Below, piece by piece: positions 36,832 to 46,019 of a stretch of DNA of 64,000 nt. The position numbers and the translations under genes are program-made. Numbering within the stretch: the first letter of the stretch is position 1; the number at the start of each line of letters is the position of its first letter. The notes beneath the pieces were generated by a model. That model was not told the origin of the DNA. It ran no database searches and saw only the letters and a list, made by a program, of their open reading frames with translations. The DNA is from JBGQAS01 sp963699305 (GTDB lineage: Bacteria; Chloroflexota; Anaerolineae; Anaerolineales; Anaerolineaceae). The stretch lies in NCBI GenBank assembly GCA_963699305.1, contig OY969431.1, forward strand, positions 186,001 to 250,000, in the 5' to 3' direction.

Positions 36832-37611
36832 ATGGCAACAACATTGCAGCCCGTACAAGGCAAAAAACAAATTTGGGTACTTGTGATGCTTGCGATTGCA
36901 CTCCTGTTGGCTGGAACCATTTTCGGAGTGGATTGGACGAATTATTTCAAAGGTACGTCGGCTCTTTATCCCGCCATTGGGAAACCATTTATCACCCTGT
37001 TGGCAATGATCCTGGTGCTTGGGATTGGGAAGAACCGTCTTGGCAACCAGGATTGGTGGTTGCTCTTTGTTGCCTTCTGCTGCATGCTTCCGACAGATAT
37101 ATTAATGAGCGTGGTTGTTGTCAACCCAAGCCTCAGCGTGGGGTCGTGGGTCTTTATGGTTGGTGGTGTGCTTTCCATCATTGCTCACATATTTCTCATC
37201 TTGCGAGTTGCTCGCGGTTTACCTTATCTGAAGAAGTTTCAGTGGAAAGACATTTGGCTGCCGGTTCTCATTTATGGGACAGCGGCGGCGATACTGGTAG
37301 TGCTTTGGAAGGATGTAGTTCGGGTGGGACATGCAGCCATTGCTCCGGCATACACTGCCTTTTTTTGCACCACCATGTGGTTCGCCTGGGAAACGGTCCG
37401 CCACAAACTTTATCCAAAACCCAATGCCTGGATGGTCGCCATTGCCGCCACCTGCTGGTTTGCCACCGAGATCACCGGGGAAATTTACAACCTGGGGATG
37501 GGCAATATATCGGAAATATTCTTCAGACTGGTGTGGGTGTTTTATGGTGCCAATGTGATCCTGTGGGCGTTAAGCGGATATTGTTGGAAAAGAGGGTCAT
37601 CAGCCGATTAA
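36832..37611 (+). CDS. YhhN-like (TMEM86) multi-pass membrane protein
   Basis: A 259-residue integral membrane protein with about eight hydrophobic helices. The pattern KPFITLLAMILVL, CCMLPTDILMS (Asp) and FMVGGVLSIIAHIFLIL (His) agrees with YhhN/TMEM86 proteins, some of which are lysoplasmalogenases. The assignment is moderate. A strongly similar but broken copy of its last 70 codons lies 6.2 kb downstream (43575-43814), flanking the ABC exporter genes. Confidence 0.65.
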   Translation: MATTLQPVQGKKQIWVLVMLAIALLLAGTIFGVDWTNYFKGTSALYPAIGKPFITLLAMILVLGIGKNRLGNQDWWLLFVAFCCMLPTDILMSVVVVNPSLSVGSWVFMVGGVLSIIAHIFLILRVARGLPYLKKFQWKDIWLPVLIYGTAAAILVVLWKDVVRVGHAAIAPAYTAFFCTTMWFAWETVRHKLYPKPNAWMVAIAATCWFATEITGEIYNLGMGNISEIFFRLVWVFYGANVILWALSGYCWKRGSSAD

Positions 37612-37870
37612 TCAGTAATTTGAGTCTGATACCCCATACCCATAAATAATCGTCTTTGTAAAGCTCAGTTACATCTTCACAGATGGGGAATGTTTTTGTT
37701 TTAAAAACCTTCATCGTGCAAGCTTCATGCAAAAAATCCGATTATTTCCGTAAAGCAGTTCAGAATAATGCTGAATTGGTTGGATTCATACACGAAGAAA
37801 CAGAGCAACGAAGTGAATATATCCGCATGAGGAGTAGTAAAATAATTCTAATCGCGGTGTTATTGAAAAA
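37612..37870 (+). other. Intergenic region between the YhhN gene and the exporter operon
   Basis: About 260 bp without a recognisable gene. One weak ORF from 37683 runs into the ATPase gene in another frame and shows no family similarity. No clear promoter elements were identified, although the exporter operon should start here. Confidence 0.5.
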
Positions 37871-38647
37871 ATGTCTACAAAACAAAAAAAATCAAAGGTC
37901 AATCCAATATCACCAATTGACCTGCCCAAACCACTCATTGAATTGCGTGATGTGAATAAAGTTTATGAGAACGATGCCGGGGACTTTTCAGCACTGCGCG
38001 GTGTGAGTATACATGTATATCCAGGTGAGTTCTTAGGGATTATTGGGAAATCTGGTGCAGGGAAGTCAACCCTGCTGAATATGATTACTGGGGTGGATCA
38101 TCTGACTTCGGGTGAGGTCATTATTTTCACAAACGGTTTTCCGGTTGCGATCCACACGATGAGTGAAAACAATCTGGCGAAGTGGCGTGGAACGACGATG
38201 GGTGTCGTATACCAATCCTTTCAACTTCTCCCAATGCTTACGTTGCTGGAAAACATCATGCTCCCAATGGACTTGTGCGGATTGTATAAACCGGGTTCCA
38301 GTCGAGAGCTGGCTTTTGATCTACTACGGCTAGTGGAATTGGAAGAACATGCATCCAAGCTTCCAAACTATATTTCAGGAGGTCAGCAGCAACGTGTAGC
38401 TATTGCACGTGCTCTTGCTAACGATCCACCCATCCTGGTAGCTGATGAGCCGACTGGAAGTCTCGACTCGATCACTGCTGACCTTGTGTTCCAAGTTTTC
38501 GAGCGTTTGGTGGAAAAGGGCAAGACCATTGTCATGGTAACTCACGACAACAGCCTTAAATCTCGCTTTTCCCGACATTTAAATATCCAGGATGGAGAGA
38601 TTGTCTCAGAACCAATGAAGGGTTCAGAACCTTCTCGCCAAGAATAA
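37871..38647 (+). CDS. ABC exporter ATP-binding protein (MacB/LolD type)
   Basis: A 258-residue ATPase: Walker A GKSGAGKST (about 59-67), QSFQLLPMLTLLENIMLPMD, signature ISGGQQQRVAIARA, Walker B ILVADEPTGSLD, MVTHDNS. These are typical of LolD/MacB/FtsE-like ATPases that work with FtsX-type permeases. A second ATPase, a double-FtsX permease and a MacA-like adaptor follow in the same direction with tiny gaps. Two separate ATPase genes for one permease are unusual and may form a heterodimer. Confidence 0.9.
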   Translation: MSTKQKKSKVNPISPIDLPKPLIELRDVNKVYENDAGDFSALRGVSIHVYPGEFLGIIGKSGAGKSTLLNMITGVDHLTSGEVIIFTNGFPVAIHTMSENNLAKWRGTTMGVVYQSFQLLPMLTLLENIMLPMDLCGLYKPGSSRELAFDLLRLVELEEHASKLPNYISGGQQQRVAIARALANDPPILVADEPTGSLDSITADLVFQVFERLVEKGKTIVMVTHDNSLKSRFSRHLNIQDGEIVSEPMKGSEPSRQE

Positions 38648-38661
38648 GGAAAAAATTTGGT

Positions 38662-39825
38662 ATGTCTTTGCATAAGGCACCATCGAAAGTAATCAGTCGA
38701 GCAATCCAGTCCCCGATTGCAAAGGAAGTTATTGAATTGCAGGGGGTGACGAAAACCTTCAAGAACGCAGCGGGAGAGTTTACTGTTCTTAAAGGCATAG
38801 ATCTGACCTTATGCCAAGGTGAGTTTGTTGCCATCGTTGGCAAGTCAGGGAGCGGTAAGTCCACGCTGCTGAATATGATCACTGGAATTGACCATCCCAC
38901 CGATGGAAAGGTTAGTATCAATGGGGTGAGAATATATGAGATGAACGAAAGTCACCGTTCACTTTGGCGCGGCAGGAACTTGGGTATTGTGTTCCAGTTT
39001 TTTCAATTATTACCCATGTTGACCTTGTTGGAAAATGTTATGCTGCCAATGGATTATGTGGGTATGTATGAATTCGACGAACGTCCGAAGAGGGCGATGG
39101 AACTACTGACCACGGTGGGATTGGAATTGCAGGCGCATAAACTACCCTCTGCAGTATCCACAGGGCAACAGCAAAGTGCTGCAATCGCACGTGCTTTGGC
39201 TAATGATCCTCCTATAATCTGCGCTGACGAACCAACTGGCAACCTCGATTCGCGTTCAGCTGACACAATCATTGGTCTTTTCAACCGCCTGGTTGAGCGT
39301 GGAAAGACTATCGCGATGGTAACTCATGATCCGTTACTGACTGAACGCATTTCACGAACCATTATTATTTCCGACGGCGAATTGGTGGACGAGACAGTCG
39401 CACGCTGTCTCCCATTGCTTGGACATCGTCAAATGATGGAAGCCACGCATATGGTCGAACACCTCACCTTTCAACCGAATACTCCGATTCTTCAGCAAGG
39501 TCAACATGTGGATCATTTCTTCATGGTGACCAGCGGGGAGGTGGAAGTGGTCCTTTGTAACCGCCGCAAAGAACTCACCATTGCAAGGCTTGGGCCTGGT
39601 CAATTTTTTGGCGAGATGGAATTGATGCGTGGTGGACAATCCATTGCCAGTGTGCGAGCAGCACCGGAAGATGTTGTAGAACTGGCTGTTTTACCACGCG
39701 AGGGATTCCTCCATTTGGTAAGCAATTCTTCCATGACCGAGGAAGCACTCAGTAAGATCGTACAACTCCGTTTCGAAGAGAACCGCACTGCTGACCGGCG
39801 CCAAATAAGAATGGGGAATAAATGA
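38662..39825 (+). CDS. ABC exporter ATPase fused to a cyclic-nucleotide-binding domain
   Basis: A 387-residue protein. Residues 1-240 form a LolD/MacB-type ATPase (GKSGSGKST; IICADEPTGNLD; MVTHDPL), close to the preceding gene. The signature motif is changed to VSTGQQQSAAIARA from the usual LSGGQQQRVAIARA, which may weaken its catalytic site. Residues about 255-375 form a CRP-like cNMP-binding barrel (LTFQPNTPILQQGQHVDHFFMVTSGEVEVVL, LGPGQFFGEMELMRGG). The phosphate-binding cassette is GEMELMRGGQSIASVRA; the canonical Arg is at the end. This suggests transport gated by a cyclic nucleotide. Stop overlaps permease start by 4 bp (ATGA). Confidence 0.88.
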   Translation: MSLHKAPSKVISRAIQSPIAKEVIELQGVTKTFKNAAGEFTVLKGIDLTLCQGEFVAIVGKSGSGKSTLLNMITGIDHPTDGKVSINGVRIYEMNESHRSLWRGRNLGIVFQFFQLLPMLTLLENVMLPMDYVGMYEFDERPKRAMELLTTVGLELQAHKLPSAVSTGQQQSAAIARALANDPPIICADEPTGNLDSRSADTIIGLFNRLVERGKTIAMVTHDPLLTERISRTIIISDGELVDETVARCLPLLGHRQMMEATHMVEHLTFQPNTPILQQGQHVDHFFMVTSGEVEVVLCNRRKELTIARLGPGQFFGEMELMRGGQSIASVRAAPEDVVELAVLPREGFLHLVSNSSMTEEALSKIVQLRFEENRTADRRQIRMGNK

Positions 39826-42257
39826 TCCGTCCGCGTTGGCGTAAGGTATTTCATGACTTGATCGGGAGTTTTTCGCGGACAGCGCTGGTGGTGCTTTCAA
39901 TCATCGTAGGTGTTTTTTCCATCGGCGTCATCATCGGTTCATACGTCATCATTTCCAACGATATGAGTATGAGCTACGCTGCAAACAATCCTATGAACTT
40001 GGAACTTCGCTGCAGTTCCTTCGACAGTAACTTGCTTTCCTCTATTAAGCATATGCGTGGTATTGAAGATGCTGAAGGGCGACGTGTTTTTTCAATGCGC
40101 GTACGTCCCGTAGGAAGCGAGAAGTGGGTGACTCTTAATATTGTGGCGATAGATGATTTTTCCAAGTTGAAGATTAATCGACTCACCATCATCAGCGGAA
40201 CGAATCAACCGGGAGATGACCAAGTGCTGCTTGAAAAGAAAGCGATCGCCGACTTGAACTCCGTTGTAGGTGATAAATTGGAATTCGAGCTCCTTGACGG
40301 GAGTATTCGGATTTTGACAGTTGCCGGCATTGTGCAAGACCCAGTGACCGGTGCAGGAGATTTCCTTGCCAAACCCTTTTCCTACTTAACAATGGGTTCA
40401 TTGCAGAATCTTAGACTGCTGGAAAGTTTCAATAGGATGCTTGTCACCTTGAAGGATGGAAAAAACGACATAATCATCCTACGGCAGATTATCGGTAAAG
40501 TGCGAGAAAAAATTGAGAAGAGTGGTGTTACTGTCTATACGATGCGCACTACCAAAACCAATGAACATCCGATGGCATCGATCGTTTCAGCAATTCTTGG
40601 CATACTGCTTGCTCTCGGTGTGCTCATTCTTTTTTTGAGTAGCTCGCTTATCGCCAACACACTCAGTGCCTTACTCGGTCAACACATCCGTCACATTGGT
40701 GTGATGAAATTGGTGGGAGCGCGCAGCAGCCAGATTTTGCAAATGTATTTTACCCTCATCTTGGCATTTGGAGTAATTGCCTTACTCTTTGCAGTACCTC
40801 TCGGTGGGCAGGGAGCATATGCATTATCGAACTTCATTGCTGAAAAAGTCAACTTCTCATTAATGGGCTACCGAATAGTGCCATTGGCTTTCATCGTGCA
40901 GATCATTGTTGGTTTGGCGGTTCCACTTCTTGCAGGATTGTGGCCGGTGACCAGCGGTTCGCGTACGACCATCCTGAAAGCTTTGGCAGGGGATACGAGT
41001 AAGGATGAAAGAAAACCAAAAGCGGGAAGGACAAAGGCAGTGTCTGCCTTCGAGCGATTTGAAGCGTGGATAGCAAACACCCTCGGTAAGCGTGGAATCC
41101 ATATTCCACGTCCTTTATTAATTTCACTACGCAATACTTTCCGCAGAAAACGACGCTTATTATTGACCCTTTTTACCCTAACAATGGGAGGTGCGATTTT
41201 TATTGCGGTTTTTAATGTGCAGGTCACCCTCCACAATTATGTTAAGCAGATTGGAAATTACTTTCTGGCTGATGTCACCTTGGATTTTGATCGATACTAT
41301 CGAGTAAGTGAAGTCAAGATGGTCGCCATGCAAGTGCCTGGCGTGGTGCAAGTGGAAGGTTGGGCGTACACGAGTGCTGAGGTGCTCTTCCCGGATGGCA
41401 GCGTTGCAGATACCATTACGATCTTAGCTCCACCAGCGGATAGCCAGTTGGTTGCTCCAATACTAATTGAAGGACGTTGGCTCCGACCCGGGGATGAAAA
41501 AACAATCACAATTAGCGAAGCCATCTTTTCCAATTTTCCAAATCTGCACGCTGGTCAGAATTTACGCCTGAATGTAAATGGCCGCGAAGATGATTGGCAA
41601 GTGGTTGGTATTTTTAAGTTTGTCAACCAGCAAGGAACGATCGCTTACAGCACATATGAATATATCTCCCATCAGGCGCATACTGCTAACCGATCCTTCT
41701 CTTACCGCATAGTTACTGACCAGCATGAGCCTGCCTACCAGCAGGAAATGGGTGAAATACTAGATGCCTATTTTCGCGGATTAAATTTTCGTGTGAGCCA
41801 GGCACGGACTGGTCAATCCACGTTGGAATTAGCATCCGAGAGTTTGGATATCTTAGTTACATTCCTTCTTATCATGGCTTTATTAACCGCTTTGGTGGGG
41901 AGTATCGGTTTGACTGGGACAATGGGAATGAACGTAATGGAACGCACCCGCGAGATCGGAGTGATGCGCTCCATCGGTGCGGTTGATAAGGTGATCATGC
42001 GTAGTGTCATTGTGGAAGGCATAATCATTGGTGGAATTTCCTGGTTGCTTGGTGCGCTACTTTCCTTCCCTTTTACCTACCTGCTTTCATATATCATTAG
42101 CGTAGCAATTTTCCACACACCTATCGGAGTACATTTCACCCTTACTGGTTTCTCTGTGTGGCTGTTGGTTGTTCTTATACTTTCCGCAGTAGCCAGCGTA
42201 CTACCGGCTCGTAAAGCCGCCCATTTGACAATCCGTGAAGTGCTTGCTTATGAATAA
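39822..42257 (+). CDS. ABC exporter permease with two FtsX domains (MacB-like)
   Basis: An 811-residue membrane protein. The first helix (TALVVLSIIVGVFSIGVIIGS) precedes a large extracytoplasmic MacB-type domain; an FtsX domain with three helices (IVSAILGILLALGVLILFL onward) follows. The layout then repeats: a helix near residue 450, a second extracytoplasmic domain and a C-terminal FtsX domain (TREIGVMRSIGAVDKVIMRS). Such permeases export lipids, peptides or drugs by mechanotransmission. The start overlaps the cNMP-ATPase stop. Confidence 0.88.
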   Translation: MIRPRWRKVFHDLIGSFSRTALVVLSIIVGVFSIGVIIGSYVIISNDMSMSYAANNPMNLELRCSSFDSNLLSSIKHMRGIEDAEGRRVFSMRVRPVGSEKWVTLNIVAIDDFSKLKINRLTIISGTNQPGDDQVLLEKKAIADLNSVVGDKLEFELLDGSIRILTVAGIVQDPVTGAGDFLAKPFSYLTMGSLQNLRLLESFNRMLVTLKDGKNDIIILRQIIGKVREKIEKSGVTVYTMRTTKTNEHPMASIVSAILGILLALGVLILFLSSSLIANTLSALLGQHIRHIGVMKLVGARSSQILQMYFTLILAFGVIALLFAVPLGGQGAYALSNFIAEKVNFSLMGYRIVPLAFIVQIIVGLAVPLLAGLWPVTSGSRTTILKALAGDTSKDERKPKAGRTKAVSAFERFEAWIANTLGKRGIHIPRPLLISLRNTFRRKRRLLLTLFTLTMGGAIFIAVFNVQVTLHNYVKQIGNYFLADVTLDFDRYYRVSEVKMVAMQVPGVVQVEGWAYTSAEVLFPDGSVADTITILAPPADSQLVAPILIEGRWLRPGDEKTITISEAIFSNFPNLHAGQNLRLNVNGREDDWQVVGIFKFVNQQGTIAYSTYEYISHQAHTANRSFSYRIVTDQHEPAYQQEMGEILDAYFRGLNFRVSQARTGQSTLELASESLDILVTFLLIMALLTALVGSIGLTGTMGMNVMERTREIGVMRSIGAVDKVIMRSVIVEGIIIGGISWLLGALLSFPFTYLLSYIISVAIFHTPIGVHFTLTGFSVWLLVVLILSAVASVLPARKAAHLTIREVLAYE

Positions 42258-42272
42258 TTTTAGGAGAATACG

Positions 42273-43427
42273 ATGAAAAAAAACTTGATCAATAGCATCC
42301 TGATCCTTGGCTTCCTGCTTTCCGCCTGCACCGCTAAAGAGGTCACATCTGCTGTATCTAACCCTATCCCCACATCATCCATTGTCATAACAGAAGGACA
42401 CCTTTACCCGACACGCAACTTGTACCTTGTTTTCCCAACAGCTGGAAGGGTGGAAGAAATCCTTGTATCCGAGGGCGATCATGTGACAAAGGGTACCGTG
42501 CTGGTCAGCCTTGAGGATAGCGAAAAGGCAGCTGCAACTCTTGCTTCAGCTCGGCTGGAATTGACTCTAGCCCAACAGGATTACGACTCTCTTATCCGGA
42601 ATGCTGGTTTAGCGCATGCACAAGCATGGCAAGTGTATCTTGCTTCTCAAAAAGTACGCGCAGCTGCCCAGCTGGCTTGGGATCGGCTCGATTTGAACGC
42701 GATCCAGATCGATATTGACGATGCCCAGGCTGACGTCACTTCCAAGGTGACAGACCTTGAGAATGCCCAAAAAGAGTTTACTAAATATAGTGATTTACCA
42801 GTCAATAATGCAACTCGTGTATTCTATGAAAACAAAGTAAACACAGCACAAACCGATTATGATTTAGCAGTACAAAAACTGGAAGAGATCATTAATCGGC
42901 GAGATTCCATCCGGATCACGCTAGATATTGCACTCGGCGTTGAATCCGAAGCCCGACGTGCCTATGAGAACACACTTAGCGGGTCCGATCCCGATAGACT
43001 CAAGTTGGCTTCGGAACGGCTGGACATGGCTCAACTCCAGATGGATGCAGCACAAAGCGCTCTGGATAATTACAAATTAACTGCTTCATTTGATGGGTTC
43101 GTAGCAGATGTGAATGTTTCGCTGGGTGAATGGGCTGGTCCGGAAAATTACGCAGTTGCAATTGCCGATACGAGAGCCTGGTTTGTGGATACCAGCGATC
43201 TCTCTGAGCTGGATGTTGTCAATATCTCTGTGGGACAAGAAGTGAAGGTGGCCGCAGATGCATTACCCAGTGTGGTGATGAAGGGAGTGGTCGAATCCAT
43301 CAGTGGTGCACCCCATATTCAGGGTGGTGATATTCTGTATGAAGTACGCATCCGCATGGTTGACATAGATCCGGATTTGCGTTGGGGAATGACCGTTGAG
43401 GTTACGTTTAATACTGGAAAAGAGTAG
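42273..43427 (+). CDS. MacA/HlyD-like adaptor lipoprotein
   Basis: A 384-residue lipoprotein (lipobox LLSAC, Cys at residue 19). A biotinyl-lipoyl-type half-motif (VFPTAGRVEEILVSEGDHVTKGTVLVSLED) is followed by a long coiled coil (about 95-245, EARRAYENTL and similar heptads), the second lipoyl half (FDGFVADVNVSLGEWAG) and a beta-barrel. This is the membrane-fusion/adaptor subunit of the preceding exporter. Being lipid-anchored and having no outer-membrane channel nearby suits a monoderm or atypical Chloroflexota envelope. Confidence 0.88.
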   Translation: MKKNLINSILILGFLLSACTAKEVTSAVSNPIPTSSIVITEGHLYPTRNLYLVFPTAGRVEEILVSEGDHVTKGTVLVSLEDSEKAAATLASARLELTLAQQDYDSLIRNAGLAHAQAWQVYLASQKVRAAAQLAWDRLDLNAIQIDIDDAQADVTSKVTDLENAQKEFTKYSDLPVNNATRVFYENKVNTAQTDYDLAVQKLEEIINRRDSIRITLDIALGVESEARRAYENTLSGSDPDRLKLASERLDMAQLQMDAAQSALDNYKLTASFDGFVADVNVSLGEWAGPENYAVAIADTRAWFVDTSDLSELDVVNISVGQEVKVAADALPSVVMKGVVESISGAPHIQGGDILYEVRIRMVDIDPDLRWGMTVEVTFNTGKE

Positions 43428-43574
43428 GCGCGTTTTGTTTTTTTTATACGCGACATGAAATCATTTCTTGACCCGGGAACTTATTTTCGTAGTCATTTAC
43501 CATTTCACCTATCTGGCAAAGTGACAAGCAAGTTAATTGAATGATCCAATAAATAGTTGAGAATTCTGATGGTT

Positions 43575-43814
43575 TTCTTTCATACAACCATCTTGTTAGC
43601 CTGAGAAACAGTCCGCCACAAGACGTATCCAAAATCCAGCGTCTGAATGGTAGCCATTGCTACCACTTGTTGGTTTGCCACCGAGATCACTGGGGAAATT
43701 TACAACCTGGGGATGGGCAATATATTGGAAATATTCTTCAGGCTTGTGTGGGTGTTTTATAGTGCCAACTTGATCCTGTGGGCGTTAAGCGGGTATTACT
43801 GGAATGTGGAATAA
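43575..43814 (+). pseudogene. Decayed 3' copy of the YhhN-like gene
   Basis: From about 43599 the sequence aligns base by base with 37387-37600 in the same orientation. Identity is high: long shared runs such as the stretch coding EITGEIYNLGMGN. An in-frame TGA (43644-43646) cuts the frame; beyond it an ORF from 43647 to 43814 (55 codons) still reads WFATEITGEIYNLGMGNILE and ends YYWNVE. Most changes are silent. Upstream of 43599 similarity fades. It marks a duplication boundary next to the exporter operon. Confidence 0.85.
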
Positions 43815-43947
43815 TTATCAGAATTGGATAGTGTAGGGAAATATTTCCTACCACATTTATCTGGGACTTGCATAATATATTTTATGAGATGATCCGTTTT
43901 TAGACGAACGGAGCTAAAAAAGTAGTATATTAAGAAATCAAACTATT

Positions 43948-43956
43948 TGCTATAAT
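43948..43956 (+). promoter_or_regulatory. Extended -10 promoter of the Lys-rich small protein
   Basis: TGCTATAAT is a perfect extended -10 (TGn-TATAAT). No good -35 is seen, as is tolerated with an extended -10. Start predicted near 43963, about 40 nt before the ATG. Confidence 0.6.
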
Positions 43957-44003
43957 TTTATGTAAGCAACAACTAATGAATTATTGAGAAGGGAGTATTC
44001 GAA

Positions 44004-44126
44004 ATGGGTGAAACAGGCAAGAAAGATAAGGGCAAGAAAGAGCAAAAGAAAAAACCGAAGATGACCATCAAGGAAAAGCGGAAAGCCAAACACGACAAGA
44101 AGACAAAAACCGACATCCTGGGTTGA
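44004..44126 (+). CDS. Lys-rich 40-residue protein
   Basis: A very basic short protein, starting MGETGKKDKGKKEQKKKPK and ending KTKTDILG; about half of the residues are Lys or Arg. A good GAAGGGAG ribosome site stands 8 bases upstream, with an extended -10 promoter before and a terminator after, so it is a complete transcription unit of its own. It is too short and polar for an enzyme; nucleic-acid or ribosome binding is plausible. I cannot name a family with certainty. Confidence 0.65.
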   Translation: MGETGKKDKGKKEQKKKPKMTIKEKRKAKHDKKTKTDILG

Positions 44127-44229
44127 TTCGGTTGCTGGTTTTCTAATTTAATATACCAAAACGAGTGCACGCACCTTTTTAGTGGTGTTGTGTGGTGTAA
44201 ATAACGTTCGAAGTATATACTACACAAGG

Positions 44230-44266
44230 AACTACCCTTCATGCCCTATTTGTGAAGGGTAGTTTT
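44230..44266 (+). terminator. Intrinsic terminator of the Lys-rich protein gene
   Basis: A 12-bp perfect stem (44230-44241 with 44253-44264), 11-base loop and TTTT. Nothing else was recognised between 44127 and 44229. Confidence 0.8.
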
Positions 44267-44307
44267 GATTGTTATGAATTAATAGCATAATTGAAAGATC
44301 TATGGAT

Positions 44308-44844
44308 TTATTTGGGTAAAGGAGGGATTACAACCTCGGGCATGAAGCCTTTTAACTTTTGCTCCCAGGGGTCCAGGATGCCTTTGACCAGGGTAGCACC
44401 TTTATCGTTTCCGTATTTGTTGCTGATGGTCTCAATAACAAATGGATATGTTTTACCATCTTCAAAATTCAGTGCCAATGTTTCTTCATAACTGAATGTT
44501 TTCGGGAAAAATCCCCTGGAGAGGATCTGTGTCGTTCGTGCAACGGCTCTGAGGCTCTTGGAGGGATATTGCAAATGCGTAAATCCTTTTCCAGCGGTTT
44601 CAAATAATAGGATCAGGTTGTTCTTCGTTTGGTCGATTATCAATGCGATGGTCGGATTCAACTTCTTGCTAAGCTGTTTTGCCATTAAAAAGTCCTGGCC
44701 TTGCAAGTGCGGGAACTGCTGAAGGATATATGCTTGATATTTTCCCCGTTTAGCTTTACTCCTGGCGAGTCCAATGACGAAAATGACCATATAAAGAGCA
44801 AAGAAAACCACGAAGAGTATCAGAAATTGACCAATGAATTCCAT
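44308..44844 (-). CDS. Membrane-anchored protein of unknown function
   Basis: A 178-residue protein with one N-terminal membrane helix (FLILFVVFFALYMVIFVIGLA) followed by a basic stretch and a soluble domain, so the domain probably faces the cytoplasm. Pattern LIIDQTKNNLILLFE and TQILSRGFFPKTFSYEETLALNFEDGKTYPFVIE could be PH-like strands; no family recognised. GGAGT lies upstream of the start. The 233 bp beyond it (44845-45077) shows no gene. Confidence 0.65.
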   Translation of the reverse strand: MEFIGQFLILFVVFFALYMVIFVIGLARSKAKRGKYQAYILQQFPHLQGQDFLMAKQLSKKLNPTIALIIDQTKNNLILLFETAGKGFTHLQYPSKSLRAVARTTQILSRGFFPKTFSYEETLALNFEDGKTYPFVIETISNKYGNDKGATLVKGILDPWEQKLKGFMPEVVIPPLPK

Positions 44845-45077
44845 TTTGCTTCGACTCCTTTTCCGAATGCGAGATGTTGTTTAAAGTATAGCGTATGTTT
44901 GTAATTGGTTATTGGAATGAGAGAATGAATTCGCTTGGGAATGAAAAATGGATTTCCATATACACAAATGCTGCACAGAGGTTTATGAAAAATGCTCAGA
45001 CTTAAACTCTATGAATGAGAGTTGTGAATAATTACCTCGATTTGGAAATCCAAATTAATCCACATTAGAAGTCGGTC

Positions 45078-45803
45078 TTAAGGTTTTTCGTTTATTGACG
45101 GATCAATAAAATCTGCCAGGGTGAAGGATTGCCCAGGTTCGATCACAACGAAGTCTTTGTCCCAGTCACCGGAGAACATTTTTTTAAACAGCCTATCCGA
45201 GCCTGGAATTTCCTCGAACCGCAAACTGAACTTTTTGGCAGTACGCTGTGCATAGTCGCGATATTTTTCCAATTCATTCTGCCCGGAATTGATTAAGGCC
45301 AGCCTTTTATAATTCCCCATCATCATTTGATAAATATATTCAGCCGTTTCCGTGCCATAGCGCTGGACCGAACGTTCAAATTCAGAAAAGGGTGTATCAC
45401 CAACTTCGATCCAGCCTTTGGTCAGGTAATACGTACCTGGTTCTTGCTGGCTTTGCCAGGTGTAAGCTGAACGGGATCCCAGGAAGATGGCAATGCAGTC
45501 ATCCACGCGGGGTGCAACCAACCGGCAGTCATTTGCCTTGATCCCGACGATTGCCTGCGAGCACATGCCGTACCCAAGCAGGATCGTATCGAATTTTCCA
45601 CTTACAGCATCGATCGCTTCCTGTAATTTGCTGTGCAGTTTTTCGGGATTGATGTGCAAACCAAAATCAAAAACCTGATGCTGCATGCCGGATGGTATCA
45701 AGGGCAGCATCTCTTCCATGACGGTGGCACAAGCTATGACGATCGTTCGCGTGAAATCCATTTTTGTTAAGCTTGATATTTGCATAATATTGTATTTACT
45801 CAA
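45078..45803 (-). CDS. DUF1638 family protein
   Basis: A 241-residue protein. The motifs VIACATVMEEMLPLIP, DFGLHINPEKLHSKLQEAID, LLGYGMCSQAIVGIKAN and APRVDDCIAIFLGSR are characteristic for DUF1638, a family often found near corrinoid-dependent methyltransferases. No such gene is here. Start uncertain: a TTG at 45803, an ATG at 45785 or an ATG at 45761; the conserved region begins just after the last one. Possibly corrinoid or methyl-transfer related. Confidence 0.75.
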   Translation of the reverse strand: MSKYNIMQISSLTKMDFTRTIVIACATVMEEMLPLIPSGMQHQVFDFGLHINPEKLHSKLQEAIDAVSGKFDTILLGYGMCSQAIVGIKANDCRLVAPRVDDCIAIFLGSRSAYTWQSQQEPGTYYLTKGWIEVGDTPFSEFERSVQRYGTETAEYIYQMMMGNYKRLALINSGQNELEKYRDYAQRTAKKFSLRFEEIPGSDRLFKKMFSGDWDKDFVVIEPGQSFTLADFIDPSINEKP

Positions 45804-46019
45804 CCACTCATTATAAAGGGTTTCATTTCAGAAATTGATGCGATGTTGTTTCTTAAAGCAAAGGTATCAAAGTGCTGACTTTGTAAACTCGTGCGAGTGC
45901 AAATACAATAAAAGACCAATTTAGCATCATTTATCTTGTTCGTAGCTTGGCTTGCTTTTCGGTCGATCCCGGCATTCACCAAGGCTATCGAAGAGGGAAA
46001 CCTCCAGGTCTTTGGACCA

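Noticed and set aside
36873..37649. A 258-codon frame overlapping the YhhN-like gene
   Set aside because: Same strand, other frame; rich in Cys, His and Trp, with no family pattern. The true frame encodes membrane helices and is conserved in the downstream copy.
37683..37955. A 90-codon ORF before the exporter ATPase
   Set aside because: It runs into the ATPase gene in another frame and has no recognisable domain or ribosome site.
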